From: Bradyrhizobium sp. dw_78
GTDB lineage: Bacteria; Pseudomonadota; Alphaproteobacteria; Rhizobiales; Xanthobacteraceae
NCBI RefSeq assembly: GCF_018449525.1
Contig: NZ_JAAVUS010000003.1
Location: 124,001-188,000 of the forward strand
Length of the DNA: 64,000 bases
Direction: 5' to 3'
Shown here: positions 30,425 to 38,469 of the stretch, piece after piece
Position numbering within the stretch: position 1 is the first letter of the stretch
Layout of the letters: the number at the start of each line of letters is the position of its first letter
Position numbers and translations under genes: made by a program
The notes under the pieces: generated by a model
What the model saw: only the letters and a program-made list of their open reading frames with translations
What the model was told of the DNA's origin: nothing
The model's database searches: none

Positions 30425-32278
30425 TCAGACCAGCTCGGGCTCCGCGAAAGCCGGAGGCACTTCGAATGCTGGCGGCGCCTCGAATGCCCGTGGCGCTTCG
30501 GAGGCATCAATCCCCGGCGCGCCGATGTCTTCATGCGGCTGCCGGGGTGCGGACGGCTTCCCGTCCGGACCGTGGTTCAGCCAACGCTCGGCGGCGGCGC
30601 GGCCGCTGCGGTGCAGCAGGCCGATGAAGTTGCGCCCGAGATCGACCGGGCTGCGCTGGGCCAGTCCCTCGATCTCGTCTTCCGCCGCGATCCGGGAGAG
30701 CCGCAAGGCCCGCAGCGCTGGCGTCGAAGCGGCGTCGCGCGCCCATTCGAGCGCGGCGAATTCGGCGTTGAGCACCGCATTGGCCGTGATCTGGTCGAGA
30801 CGGCGGTCGATCGCCGCCATCGTCACCGGAATATAGCTGTCGCGCGACGGCGTGACCTGAACCACCAGCACGTCGCTCGCCTCCGATTCCTGCACCAGCC
30901 GGAGCAGCGGCGGGTTGGCGCCGTAACCGCCGTCCCAATAGGCGTCGCCGTCGAGGTCGACCGCGCAATGCAGCTGCGGCGGACAGGTCGAGGCCAGCAG
31001 GACATCGGCCGTGAGATCCCGGTTGCGGAAGATCTGCAAGGCGCCGTCGCGCACCCGCGTCGCCGCGACCAGCAGTTTCGGGCAGGCCGGATCCTGCAAC
31101 TTGGCGAAATCGATGTCCTTGGCCAGCGCTTGGCGCAGCGGATCGAGATCGAACGGATCGAACTGTCCCGACCGCAGCGCCGGGCCGAACGCCACGGTGC
31201 TGCCGGCCGGCGAAAATCCGCCGATCAGCATCAGCGAGCGGAACGACGCTTCGCTGGTCATCCGGCCCCAGAATCTTCCAAGCAGCGCATGCGCGCCTTC
31301 GCGGCCGCCGGAGGCCAGCCCGCTCGCCAGCAGTGCGGCGTTGACCGCTCCGGCGCTGGCGCCGCTGATGACATCGAAGCTGCATTCCGGCTGCTCCAGC
31401 AGCCGCTCGAGCACGCCCCAGCTGAAAGCGGCGAACGAGCCGCCGCCCTGCAGCGCCACCGACAATTTTCGCGGCGGCCAGGCTTTGGCTTCGGTTGCGT
31501 GCCTGGTAGCGGCCGTCTTGTCCAAGGCGGCATTGTGCGCGGCGGTTCGCGCGTCCGCGACGATGGCCTGCACCTCCGCCGCCGCCGCGAATTGCGGCAG
31601 CACGTTTGCGATCGTCGCCCGCTCGGGAACCTTGATGATCTCGGCAATTCCGGCGAGTTGCGGTTCGCTCGCCTGCGCTGGCGCGATTCCGGCGGTGGCG
31701 CGTTCGCCAATGCCGATAGCTTTGATGTCACTGGTTTTGACGTCAGCAGCTTCGGCGTCGGCGGTTGCGTGAGGTGGCGGCGTGTCCGCAGCCGTCATGG
31801 TCACGGAAACCGTAGCCTCTGAACTTGTGGTCTCCGAACGCCTGGCGTTGAAGCTTGCGGTCCCTGAATTCGAAGTCTCTGAATTTAACGTCCCGGAACT
31901 TTTGGCGGGCGCGGCCGTCCGTGATTCCGTCGACCAGATCGCCGCAACCAGCCGTTCGCGCACGCTGCGCGGCTTGATCTCTGCAGTCGTCTCCGCCTGT
32001 GGCGGCAAATCCGACGCCGCTTTCTCGGGCGCGGCCGCTACCGGCTCGGGAATCCTGGCCTCAAGAGGCTTGGCTTCAAAAGATTTGGCACCGAGAGGTT
32101 TAGCCTCGGGAAGGGGCTCAGCCTCGGGACTTTTGGCAGGCGCGGTCGCGCCGGCCGACCAGATTTCGGTGGCCGACAGCAATCCCATCGCGGCGCTTCG
32201 CGCCGGAGCCGTCGCATGCTGCGTGGCGCTATCCGAATTGCGGCCATCGTGCGCGACTGATGGATCTTTTCCATTCAT
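30425..32278 (-). CDS. Patatin-like phospholipase with long low-complexity N-terminus
   Basis: The protein has 617 residues from the ATG of MNGKDPSV. The first 260 residues are Ala/Pro/Ser/Thr/Glu-rich with degenerate repeats (PEAxPL, AKPLE, SETxS). The patatin domain starts at about 264 with VALQGGGSFAAFSWGVLERL. It has the nucleophile elbow GASAG and the catalytic Asp in DGGYGANPP. Such enzymes hydrolyse acyl esters of lipids. The closest relatives I recall are cytosolic patatins near polyhydroxyalkanoate or membrane-lipid genes. No signal peptide is visible. A longer frame reaches 32635 but crosses a repeat, so it was not chosen. Confidence 0.85.
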   Translation of the reverse strand: MNGKDPSVAHDGRNSDSATQHATAPARSAAMGLLSATEIWSAGATAPAKSPEAEPLPEAKPLGAKSFEAKPLEARIPEPVAAAPEKAASDLPPQAETTAEIKPRSVRERLVAAIWSTESRTAAPAKSSGTLNSETSNSGTASFNARRSETTSSEATVSVTMTAADTPPPHATADAEAADVKTSDIKAIGIGERATAGIAPAQASEPQLAGIAEIIKVPERATIANVLPQFAAAAEVQAIVADARTAAHNAALDKTAATRHATEAKAWPPRKLSVALQGGGSFAAFSWGVLERLLEQPECSFDVISGASAGAVNAALLASGLASGGREGAHALLGRFWGRMTSEASFRSLMLIGGFSPAGSTVAFGPALRSGQFDPFDLDPLRQALAKDIDFAKLQDPACPKLLVAATRVRDGALQIFRNRDLTADVLLASTCPPQLHCAVDLDGDAYWDGGYGANPPLLRLVQESEASDVLVVQVTPSRDSYIPVTMAAIDRRLDQITANAVLNAEFAALEWARDAASTPALRALRLSRIAAEDEIEGLAQRSPVDLGRNFIGLLHRSGRAAAERWLNHGPDGKPSAPRQPHEDIGAPGIDASEAPRAFEAPPAFEVPPAFAEPELV

Positions 32279-32489
32279 GTTCGCAACCACATTACGCCTT
32301 CCCGACTCACACGATGCCACGCAGCGAATCGCTTGGCCAGACCGGGGCGCGCGCTGCTCGTAAAAATAAACTTCGCGTCCACAGATTGACTGTGTTGATT
32401 GCGTCACAAGCCATGTTGGCGCGAGCCTCTCGTCGTAATGAGATGCGAAGCCGCGTCCCGCGGCGCAGGTCGCGTCCGGGTTCGGCATG

Positions 32490-32830
32490 CACAGTTTGCC
32501 CTGAAGACAGAGGGCGCAGGCGACCCCCAAGAGAGGGCGCAGGGAATGCCGGGTGTCCGTTGCACCCGCAGCCTCGCGTGCAAAATAAAAAGCACACGAG
32601 TAAGTCACCACAGGTACAGCCGGCTCAGCCGGCATTCCCCGCGCAATGGTTTTAACGGCTTACTCCGCGCTCTCCCCGGTGACCGGGCACTTTTGCCACC
32701 GTCGCCCGCGAGACGCGGCAACGCGTCTTCGCGAGCTTGACGCCAGCGTCGGGGCGTCAGGACCACACGGCTTCACCGTCCGCGAAAGCGCGCTTCGTCG
32801 TCGCGCGCGCCCGCGTCCACCGCATCCCGC
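32490..32830. repeat. Dispersed element, family H
   Basis: This is a non-coding block with the landmarks CCTGAAGACAGAGGGCGCAG, AATGCCGGGTGTCCGTTGCA, GTGCAAAATAAAAAGCACAC, GGCTTACTCCGCGCTCTCCC and CAGGACCACACGGCTTCACC. A shorter, diverged version of some landmarks recurs at about 34770-34870. I recall blocks like this as frequent intergenic repeats in Bradyrhizobium genomes. Confidence 0.6.
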
Positions 32831-32984
32831 CGCAACGTCCGTGACGACGCGTACGCCCCTCCCATCGAGGCGGGACGCGCGGCAGATGCGGGTGATTTGG
32901 CCTTGGGGTCAAGCGGGAAGGGAGGCTCCTTTTGCGTATGGCGGCCGCGACCGCCGGGGTCCTTCCGTACTTTCCAGTGCTGTG

Positions 32985-33235
32985 GCTTCATCCTTCGAGA
33001 CGGCGCGAAGGAGCGGCTCCTCAGAGTCTGACTGAAAAAACGAGCCATGAAATCGGGTTTTTCAAGGAGTTCGCCATGGCCGGGACAGGCCCGGCCATGA
33101 CAAAAAAGCGATTCACGTTCAGATGGTTAGGAGGAGCCCGCAAACATTGAACGCTTTTTCAGTCAGACTCCGAGGATGAAGTCCGCTTGGACTCTCATGG
33201 TGAGGAGCGCGGCATCGCCGCGCGTCTCCGGACGA
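32985..33235. repeat. Dispersed palindromic element, family G, interrupted
   Basis: The left part reads CTTCATCCTTCGAGACGGCG and GGAGCGGCTCCTC. The right part reads AGGATGAAGTCCGCTTGG, CTCATGGTGAGGAGCGCGGC and GCCGCGCGTCTC. The two halves are split by the 147-bp MITE-like element at the CCTC|AGG-like position. Confidence 0.6.
33024..33170. mobile_element. MITE-like element with 16-bp perfect terminal inverted repeats
   Basis: GAGTCTGACTGAAAAA at the left end (33024-33039) has its exact complement TTTTTCAGTCAGACTC at the right end (33155-33170), extending inward as 18 of 19 pairs. The 147-bp body has no transposase and carries the internal CCATGGCCGGGACAGGCCCGGCCATG palindrome in parts (about 33073-33102). 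It splits a family G repeat. No clear target-site duplication is seen. Confidence 0.7.
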
Positions 33236-33347
33236 TGCGGAGTCTGTCATCGAGCGCGCATTCGCGCGACCCGTTGGCACCGCCTGGAGAACCACGAGGC
33301 CACGGATCCCCGATCATGATTCAAACCCAGGCACAACACGCTCAGCT

Positions 33348-33938
33348 CTAACGCACGACGTCCAGTTTGACCTTCGCGGTGCCGTTGTTGACCATGTCCA
33401 GCGCTGCCGCCGCCGAATAGGACACGTCGACAATGCGTCCGGGAACGTAAGGGCCGCGGTCATTGACGCGGACGGTGACGGATTTTCCGGTGGCGACATT
33501 GGTCACGCGCAATCTCGTGCCGAACGGCAAGGTTGGATGGGCGGCGGTCAATTCGTTTGTGTCGAATTTCTCGCCGCTCGCGGTCTGTGTGCCCTCGGTG
33601 TAGAAGCTCGCAATGCCGCGCGAGGCGATCGGCCCGGCATCATGTGCCGCTGTCTTGAACGGCGTGTGTTTTCTCGCAACCGTCACGCGCCCGGCGGCTG
33701 CGACCCGGCTCTCCCGGTTGCGTTCCAGCCGGGCCTCCCGGGGACCGGCATTGAATTCGGATTTGCCGGTCACGAGTGAGGATTGCGCGCAGGCCGCCAG
33801 CGAAGCCGCGCCGGCGAGGATGGCAAGCCATTGCGTGGCGCGCCGGATCCGGTTCGCCGAAACAAGACACGTGTTCAAATAGGCGCGGCGTGCATCGATT
33901 CCGATGCACGGCGCGCTGGCAAAGCGGATGAAAGACAT
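33348..33938 (-). CDS. rlpA: Septal ring lytic transglycosylase RlpA-like lipoprotein
   Basis: The protein has 196 residues from the ATG after an AGGTG ribosome site; a longer frame reaches 34022. A lipobox (SLAAC, Cys50) follows a long charged N-terminus. The double-psi beta-barrel begins at about residue 108 with GIASFYTEGTQTASGEKFD and contains TLPFGTRLRVTNVATGKSVTVRVNDRGPYV in sequence and RIVDVSYSAA, as in RlpA. There is no SPOR domain. RlpA cuts naked glycan strands at the septum in some bacteria. The first 30 residues before the hydrophobic core are unusually long. Confidence 0.87.
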   Translation of the reverse strand: MSFIRFASAPCIGIDARRAYLNTCLVSANRIRRATQWLAILAGAASLAACAQSSLVTGKSEFNAGPREARLERNRESRVAAAGRVTVARKHTPFKTAAHDAGPIASRGIASFYTEGTQTASGEKFDTNELTAAHPTLPFGTRLRVTNVATGKSVTVRVNDRGPYVPGRIVDVSYSAAAALDMVNNGTAKVKLDVVR

Positions 33939-34094
33939 CGTCGCACCTGCTTGCCCCGCCCGCGTCGAAGTCCGGCAGGCAATGGAGGCCAAACCGTGTC
34001 GGCCCCACGCCAGGTGCGTCATCGCCGTTCGATTTTAGTTCGGTGTGGTTATTGGGCCACGGTCACGCCCGCGCGTGAGGCTGCCAGCAGCGCC

Positions 34095-34664
34095 CTATTG
34101 CTGGGTGAAGCCGGCTTCAAACGACAGGCTGACATTCGACGTCGGCTTGAATTCGACGCCGGCATGCGCGCGATAGCCGGTCGCAGTGTTCGTCGTGGAA
34201 TTGAAGGCAGAAAACGGGTTACCGATGCTCGTGTTGTATTGCACGGTATCCAGCCCGCCGAAGATCTTGAAGGGCGATGCGCCGGTCTCGTCCTTGAAAT
34301 TGTAGCCGAACTGCACGCTCTGATAGCTGAGCGTGCCGATGCTGCCGAGCGTGTCGGCTTGCGTGAAGCCGAAGCTGTTCGCGCTGACGCCCATGGTGCC
34401 GCTTTCGCCGCCGACAAACCAGCCATCCGGCAGATTGCCGCGTGCGGCGGAAAAGCCGCCGCCTCCGGCTGCATTGAAATCAAAGTTCGGAAAGTTGCTG
34501 TAGCTGTTCAAGCCTTGCACGCCGGAGAGACTGCCGCCGAAACCGAACGGGCCGCCCGGTATCCAATAGCTCAAGGGAGCAGCCTGGGCGTGAGCCGCTC
34601 GCCCGCCCAGACAGAGCGCCAGCAACAGAATTGCGAGACCTGATTTACGAGAGAAAAGGGACAT
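34095..34664 (-). CDS. Small outer-membrane beta-barrel-type protein
   Basis: The protein has 189 residues from MSLFSRKSG. A signal peptide (LAILLLALCLGGRAAHAQ) is followed by a Gly/Phe/Asn-rich segment and beta-rich strands such as SVQFGYNFKDE, FGGLDTVQYN and GVEFKPTSNVSLSFEAGF. The final residues, FEAGFTQQ, do not have the usual terminal Phe/Trp. It resembles opacity-type porins, but with fewer strands than a full eight-stranded barrel. It may be a truncated or minimal member. It lies between rlpA and the restriction gene on the same strand. Confidence 0.65.
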   Translation of the reverse strand: MSLFSRKSGLAILLLALCLGGRAAHAQAAPLSYWIPGGPFGFGGSLSGVQGLNSYSNFPNFDFNAAGGGGFSAARGNLPDGWFVGGESGTMGVSANSFGFTQADTLGSIGTLSYQSVQFGYNFKDETGASPFKIFGGLDTVQYNTSIGNPFSAFNSTTNTATGYRAHAGVEFKPTSNVSLSFEAGFTQQ

Positions 34665-34999
34665 CCGCGCGACCGTCAAGTGTACACAAATTATACGCTC
34701 GGGAGACCGGAAAAGCCAGTGTAGGGCGGATCGCTCCCGGGAGTGTGCGGAAACATTCGTTCCGCAAAGAGGACGCAGGGAATGTCGGCATCGCCTCGGC
34801 AAACTTGACACCGGCCATCAGGGGTCAGTCCGCGCGGCTTCACTGTCCGCCTCGGCGCTGTCTGCACGCCGTAGCCTTGCCGCGGATAGGCCGCATGATC
34901 TCGCTGCATTTCTCTGGTGAGACAGTGTCCATTTACAGGCACGATCCCTGACATCCGTGAACCCATGCTCCAATCACAAACGCGCACAGGCTTTCCAGT
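34665..34999. other. Intergenic region upstream of the small OMP gene
   Basis: No gene is seen in these 335 bp. The part from about 34770 to 34870 (GAGGACGCAGGGAATG, CTTGACACCGGCC, GCGCGGCTTCACTGTCCGC) is a diverged fragment of family H. Confidence 0.5.
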
Positions 35000-36070
35000 C
35001 TAATCCTCCTCTGGATCGGTCGCGAGTTCGGGTTTTTCCAGGCGATCGATAAGCCATTCATGTTTCTCGCCGTTCTTTCCAAACCGGAAAATGAAGGTTC
35101 GTCGATCCGGGCTTGCAGACGCGTTAAGATCCAGGAGAGTGGGCGCGAATTGGTCCAACTGCGAAATCGGCTTCCTGACATATCGCTCAACGAAGGTGGC
35201 CATCACGCTGCCGGCTTCGTTTTCCAGATGGTCCCAGGCTGCGTCACCAATAAACGCTATTCCCTGAGCGGCCTCGAAAGCGGCTTTCAGATCGGATAAG
35301 CGGGGGTTCGGCGTCGGGTCTAAAACCAGAAGGACCGGCCGAAACCCCGAGCCCCTGCAATCTTTTGCAAAGTTTATCTCCTCGGCAAATCTGCCCTGCC
35401 CGCTCGCGGCAATGGTAACTCGCAGCTTAAATTCGTAAGCGTCTTTCCCAACAATGCAGTCCACCTGCCGCCCCTTGTTGGTGTCGCTCAGCCTGCGAAT
35501 TGGAGAGCGCGTCGATGGAAACGGAGTTCCCCCCAACGAACTCGCCAGAATGGGCTCAAACAAGTACCCGGTTTCCTGTCCGGCTCGATTGTCGATGTCG
35601 AAGAACCATTTGCGCCATGTGAGCCACGATGCGAGCACATCGGTTGGAATGCCGCCAAACTCCAGCAGCGCTCTTGGCGATACTTGGACCATGGTTGGCA
35701 AGGGTTGAGCCGAGAGGATGATGGAATACTTACGTCGACGCTTGTGAAGTTCGCACAAACACTCAAAATACGTCTCAAAATCTGCAAGCTGATCTGAAAA
35801 TCGGAGATAATGAGAAACGAAATCGTTCGCCTCGGCACGTTCCTGGAACCACGAAAGCGGGATTTTGTAGTAGTCTGCCTCGGCGCTTCGCGGGAGTTCG
35901 GGCAAGTCTTTGCTTAAATCTTTGCGGTCATTGTCCGAGGCAATGACAGAAAGCAATTTTAGCAACTCTGCGTCTTCAAGCGTGATGTTGATCTCGCGAC
36001 CTGTGCCCAAGATGCGAGCCTTCATTAGCCGTCTCGATTGGTCGAGACTTAATCTCGCGTCTCGCGCCAT
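35000..36070 (-). CDS. Type II restriction endonuclease, possibly ApaLI-like
   Basis: The protein has 356 residues from ATG at 36070; a TTG one codon earlier is possible. The nuclease core fits PD-(D/E)xK: D204 in RQVDCIVGKD and E213-F-K215 in AYEFKLR, followed by TIAASGQGRFAEE and FRPVLLVLDPTPNP. The segment after the catalytic Lys recalls ApaLI-like enzymes (GTGCAC) to me, but this is memory and not a search. The ATG overlaps the stop of the cytosine methyltransferase (TGATG), so translation is coupled and methyltransferase comes first. Codon use is clearly more AT-rich than in neighbours, which points to transfer. Confidence 0.72.
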   Translation of the reverse strand: MARDARLSLDQSRRLMKARILGTGREINITLEDAELLKLLSVIASDNDRKDLSKDLPELPRSAEADYYKIPLSWFQERAEANDFVSHYLRFSDQLADFETYFECLCELHKRRRKYSIILSAQPLPTMVQVSPRALLEFGGIPTDVLASWLTWRKWFFDIDNRAGQETGYLFEPILASSLGGTPFPSTRSPIRRLSDTNKGRQVDCIVGKDAYEFKLRVTIAASGQGRFAEEINFAKDCRGSGFRPVLLVLDPTPNPRLSDLKAAFEAAQGIAFIGDAAWDHLENEAGSVMATFVERYVRKPISQLDQFAPTLLDLNASASPDRRTFIFRFGKNGEKHEWLIDRLEKPELATDPEED

Positions 36071-37389
36071 CAAACGGTACTCGCTTCGGCAGGCACAAAA
36101 CTCATACCGGTCTGATTCTCAGAGAGCGTTGCGAGCATCCTCTCGGTTTTGGAAAGTGCGGGGCTCTTGCCGCTGGCGTTGGTCAAATGGAAGTCAACAA
36201 GACCGCCTGCGGCTGGACTTCGTACCAGATCTGCCCCGGCTGCGCCATCGAGGCTTGCGAGATGATTTGCCAGGACCTCGGCTGCCAACGGCGGAAACGC
36301 GTTTCCAATTTGTTGCGCGATACTTCGCGTCGTGCCGTGGAACTTAAACTTATCCGGAAACGATTGAAGCCGCGCCGCCTCTCTCAGTGTGAGCGGACGA
36401 TCTTCAAGGGGGTGCAGGAATTCCCGGGTTGCGGCGCTCGTTATTGTCAAAGAATTTAGAGCAGCGACAAGCCGTTTGAGCCCGCTTGGTGCTCCCCCCC
36501 TCCGTTCTGTCGGAGTGCCGTCCATAACGCGTCGATTGGCGCGGCGTCGGTAACTTTCATGCCACATTGCTTCGGGAAGATCTTTCATTGTTTGCCCCTC
36601 AGCAAGATGCTTTGCGATTTCCTGGGAAACTGACGAAAGGCCTTCGATGGCATGCTGATCTACCCCGCCGCTTGAGTTGCCGCTCCTCATTGCGGCATCG
36701 TAGCGTGTTTGCGGAGGCCCAACGTAGGGAACGATCTCACCATTTTTCTGGGCGGCGCTGCCTAGTCCTGCGAGTGCGTCCATCAATGGCGGTGCAAACG
36801 GCAGGTGACTTAACGCCTGGTGCTTGCCCGCATTGTAAGAGTGCGTCGAGCGCGGGAACTCGAAATCTAGGCCAAGGGAGTTGCCGATGATGAGGATGCG
36901 CTTCCGGGCTTGCGGAAGTCCGTAGGAAGCGAAATTGACTTTCTCAAGCCTCACCCGGTAGCCGATCGAGATGAACTTGCGAACAAGGGCTACGACGCTA
37001 TGCCCCTCGTTGGAGGTCAGGAGCCCTTCCACATTTTCGAATAAGAACCAACGGGGGCGCACCCTTTCGACAATTGAGAAATAATTGAAGATCAGCCGAT
37101 TGCGCTGGTCCAATCCGCTCTTGGCTCCGGCACTGCTGAAACCCTGACATGGCGGGCCGCCAATGAGAGCAAATGCCCCCGTCTTTCCGTCCAATTCCTT
37201 CTCAAAGCGGGGATCCAGATCGGCAAGGTCGATGCAGTGAGAGCCGTCTCCCAGATTCGCTTGATAGGTCGCGCAAGCATCTCGATCGACGTCTGCGGCG
37301 ATGACCGGCTTGAGTCCCGCACCCGCAAAGCCAAGTGACATGCCCCCCGCACCCGAGAAGAGAGAAATAACCTTGTCATTGTGCTTCAT
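36070..37389 (-). CDS. DNA (cytosine-5) methyltransferase
   Basis: The protein has 439 residues with all main C5-methyltransferase motifs: I SLFSGAGG (9-16), IV GGPPCQGFSSAG with the nucleophile Cys81, VI ENV (118-120), VIII QARKR (160-164), IX (RPLTLREAARLQSFP) and X (QQIGNAFPP). The target-recognition region lies about 180-330. It methylates cytosine at the site cut by the companion nuclease and so protects host DNA. Its gene precedes the nuclease gene and overlaps it by one base. It starts with MKHNDKV at a well-defined ATG. No controller protein gene is visible upstream. Confidence 0.93.
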   Translation of the reverse strand: MKHNDKVISLFSGAGGMSLGFAGAGLKPVIAADVDRDACATYQANLGDGSHCIDLADLDPRFEKELDGKTGAFALIGGPPCQGFSSAGAKSGLDQRNRLIFNYFSIVERVRPRWFLFENVEGLLTSNEGHSVVALVRKFISIGYRVRLEKVNFASYGLPQARKRILIIGNSLGLDFEFPRSTHSYNAGKHQALSHLPFAPPLMDALAGLGSAAQKNGEIVPYVGPPQTRYDAAMRSGNSSGGVDQHAIEGLSSVSQEIAKHLAEGQTMKDLPEAMWHESYRRRANRRVMDGTPTERRGGAPSGLKRLVAALNSLTITSAATREFLHPLEDRPLTLREAARLQSFPDKFKFHGTTRSIAQQIGNAFPPLAAEVLANHLASLDGAAGADLVRSPAAGGLVDFHLTNASGKSPALSKTERMLATLSENQTGMSFVPAEASTV

Positions 37390-37743
37390 GAAGATGTGCT
37401 TGTCTTGCAGAGGCGGCCGACGCTCTTTGGACCTCTGCGATCAGAGTGCTCAAAATCCCGTAAGAAGACTAGCAATCCGCTTGGTTTTCCCCGTGCAATT
37501 GCTTGTCGATCAAGGCGTCGATCGATCGATGGTCAAGGCCGGCTAGCAGCGTCTTTGCCCAAACGCAAAATCCGATGAACGCCTTCCGGCGGGACAGCCT
37601 TCCGACCCGATGATGTCTGTCGCGGCGAAACAGGGCTTCTGACGCATTTACGTCCCTAAAACAAAACGGCCGGATCTTTCGACCCGGCCGTTCAAAACTC
37701 TCATAGCTGTTTTGGCCCGGCTCTCGTAAGCCGCGCCGTCGCC
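37390..37743. other. Intergenic region between the methyltransferase gene and rpmB
   Basis: These 354 bp have the low GC and short frames of an island edge. No gene is supported. The right end holds the rpmB terminator. Confidence 0.4.
37660..37693 (-). terminator. Intrinsic terminator of rpmB
   Basis: On the minus strand AACGGCCGG and CCGGCCGTT form a nine-base stem around a ten-base loop, followed by TTTTGTTTT. It lies about 50 bases after the rpmB stop. Confidence 0.8.
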
Positions 37744-38052
37744 TCAGCTCGCCTGCTGCTCCGGCGCAGCCGCGGCGCGCTTCTTCTCGATCGCACGCTT
37801 CAGGTCGAGGGCGCGGGGCGAGAGGTTGTCGGCGCGGGCCTTGAGCAGGAAGGCGTCGAAGCCGCCATTGTGGTCGACGCTCTTGATTGCGTTGGTGGAG
37901 ACGCGCAAGCGCACATTGCGGCCAAGCACATCGGAAATGAAGGTGACGTTGCACAGGTTCGGCAGGAACCGGCGCTTGGTCTTGATATTGGAGTGGCTCA
38001 CCTTGTGGCCCACCTGCGGGCCCTTGGCCGTCAGTTCACAGCGCCGCGACAT
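37744..38052 (-). CDS. rpmB: 50S ribosomal protein L28
   Basis: The protein has 102 residues from [11 protein letters not shown], a classic L28 start, with [18 protein letters not shown] and [12 protein letters not shown]. The C-terminus has a charged and Ala-rich extension ([16 protein letters not shown]) usual in alphaproteobacteria. L28 is part of the large ribosomal subunit. A promoter with 17-bp spacing lies about 90 bp upstream, and an intrinsic terminator follows, so it is a single-gene unit. The low-GC restriction-modification pair starts 354 bp downstream. Confidence 0.97.
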   Translation of the reverse strand: MSRRCELTAKGPQVGHKVSHSNIKTKRRFLPNLCNVTFISDVLGRNVRLRVSTNAIKSVDHNGGFDAFLLKARADNLSPRALDLKRAIEKKRAAAAPEQQAS

Positions 38053-38145
38053 CGTAACAAATCCTCTGCCATCCCCGCTTCGCTTCCGGCCCATCCTGGG
38101 GCCGCCGCGGGGGTCCAAATTCACGTCCATCTTGGGAACCGCGGA

Positions 38146-38174
38146 CGTATAGGGGCTCAACCGCGGGGCGTCAA
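38146..38174 (-). promoter_or_regulatory. rpmB promoter
   Basis: On the minus strand TTGACG (38174-38169) and TATACG (38151-38146) are separated by exactly 17 bp. That gives five and four matches to the sigma-70 consensus and a leader of about 85-90 nucleotides. Confidence 0.65.
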
Positions 38175-38261
38175 GGTTTTAACGCCGGCCCGAACCCGCA
38201 AAGCAGGCCGGTTTCATCAGAAGTTCCCAAGGTTTACATAAAGCTTATAGATCAAGGCCGA

Positions 38262-38340
38262 TAGCGTTTTCGAGCGAAATGGCTTCCGGTTCGCGTGAAG
38301 AAAACGCGTCAAAACAACAAACTAGAGCCTGTCACATACC
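38262..38340 (+). repeat. Dispersed repeat, family B (copy 2)
   Basis: It reads GCGTTTTCGAGCGAAATGGC, TTCCGGTTCGCGTGAAGAAA, ACGCGTCAAAACAA, AGAGCCTG. It matches copies 1 and 3 over about 60 bases. It lies between two divergent genes. Confidence 0.75.
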
Positions 38341-38469
38341 GGGTTTGAGTCATCATATAAACGGCGTATTCCGCGCCGAAATCGGTTGGGCGTCGTTATG
38401 GCCGTGTTTTGCCGTGGAATTCGTTATTTCAGCCGGAATGCGCGTTGCCTGCCGGGTATTGTTGCATAA

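Larger units (their letters stand above)
32279..33347. other. 1.07-kb repeat-rich intergenic region
   Basis: No gene with convincing coding features lies here. It holds fragments of several dispersed elements: a segment with CCTGAAGACAGAGGGCGCAG and GGCTTACTCCGCGCTCTCCC (about 32480-32760), a CTTCATCCTTCGAGAC...CTCATGGTGAGGAGCGCGG element (about 32985-33235), and the MITE-like element inside it. All small frames here are short and lack sensible starts. Confidence 0.6.
38053..38469. other. Intergenic region between rpmB and the DUF3108 gene
   Basis: This divergent gap of 417 bp holds the rpmB promoter and a family B repeat at 38262-38340. No further gene is visible. Confidence 0.6.

Noticed and set aside
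27831..32278. CBASS-type antiphage system based on the patatin
   Set aside because: There is no CD-NTase or other nucleotide-signal synthase, and the DUF2336 genes are not known CBASS partners. The patatin alone is not evidence.
37469..37740. Very short patch repair (Vsr) gene beside the cytosine methyltransferase
   Set aside because: The minus-strand frame there lacks Vsr motifs and a proper start, and it is only a stretch of the rpmB shadow frame.
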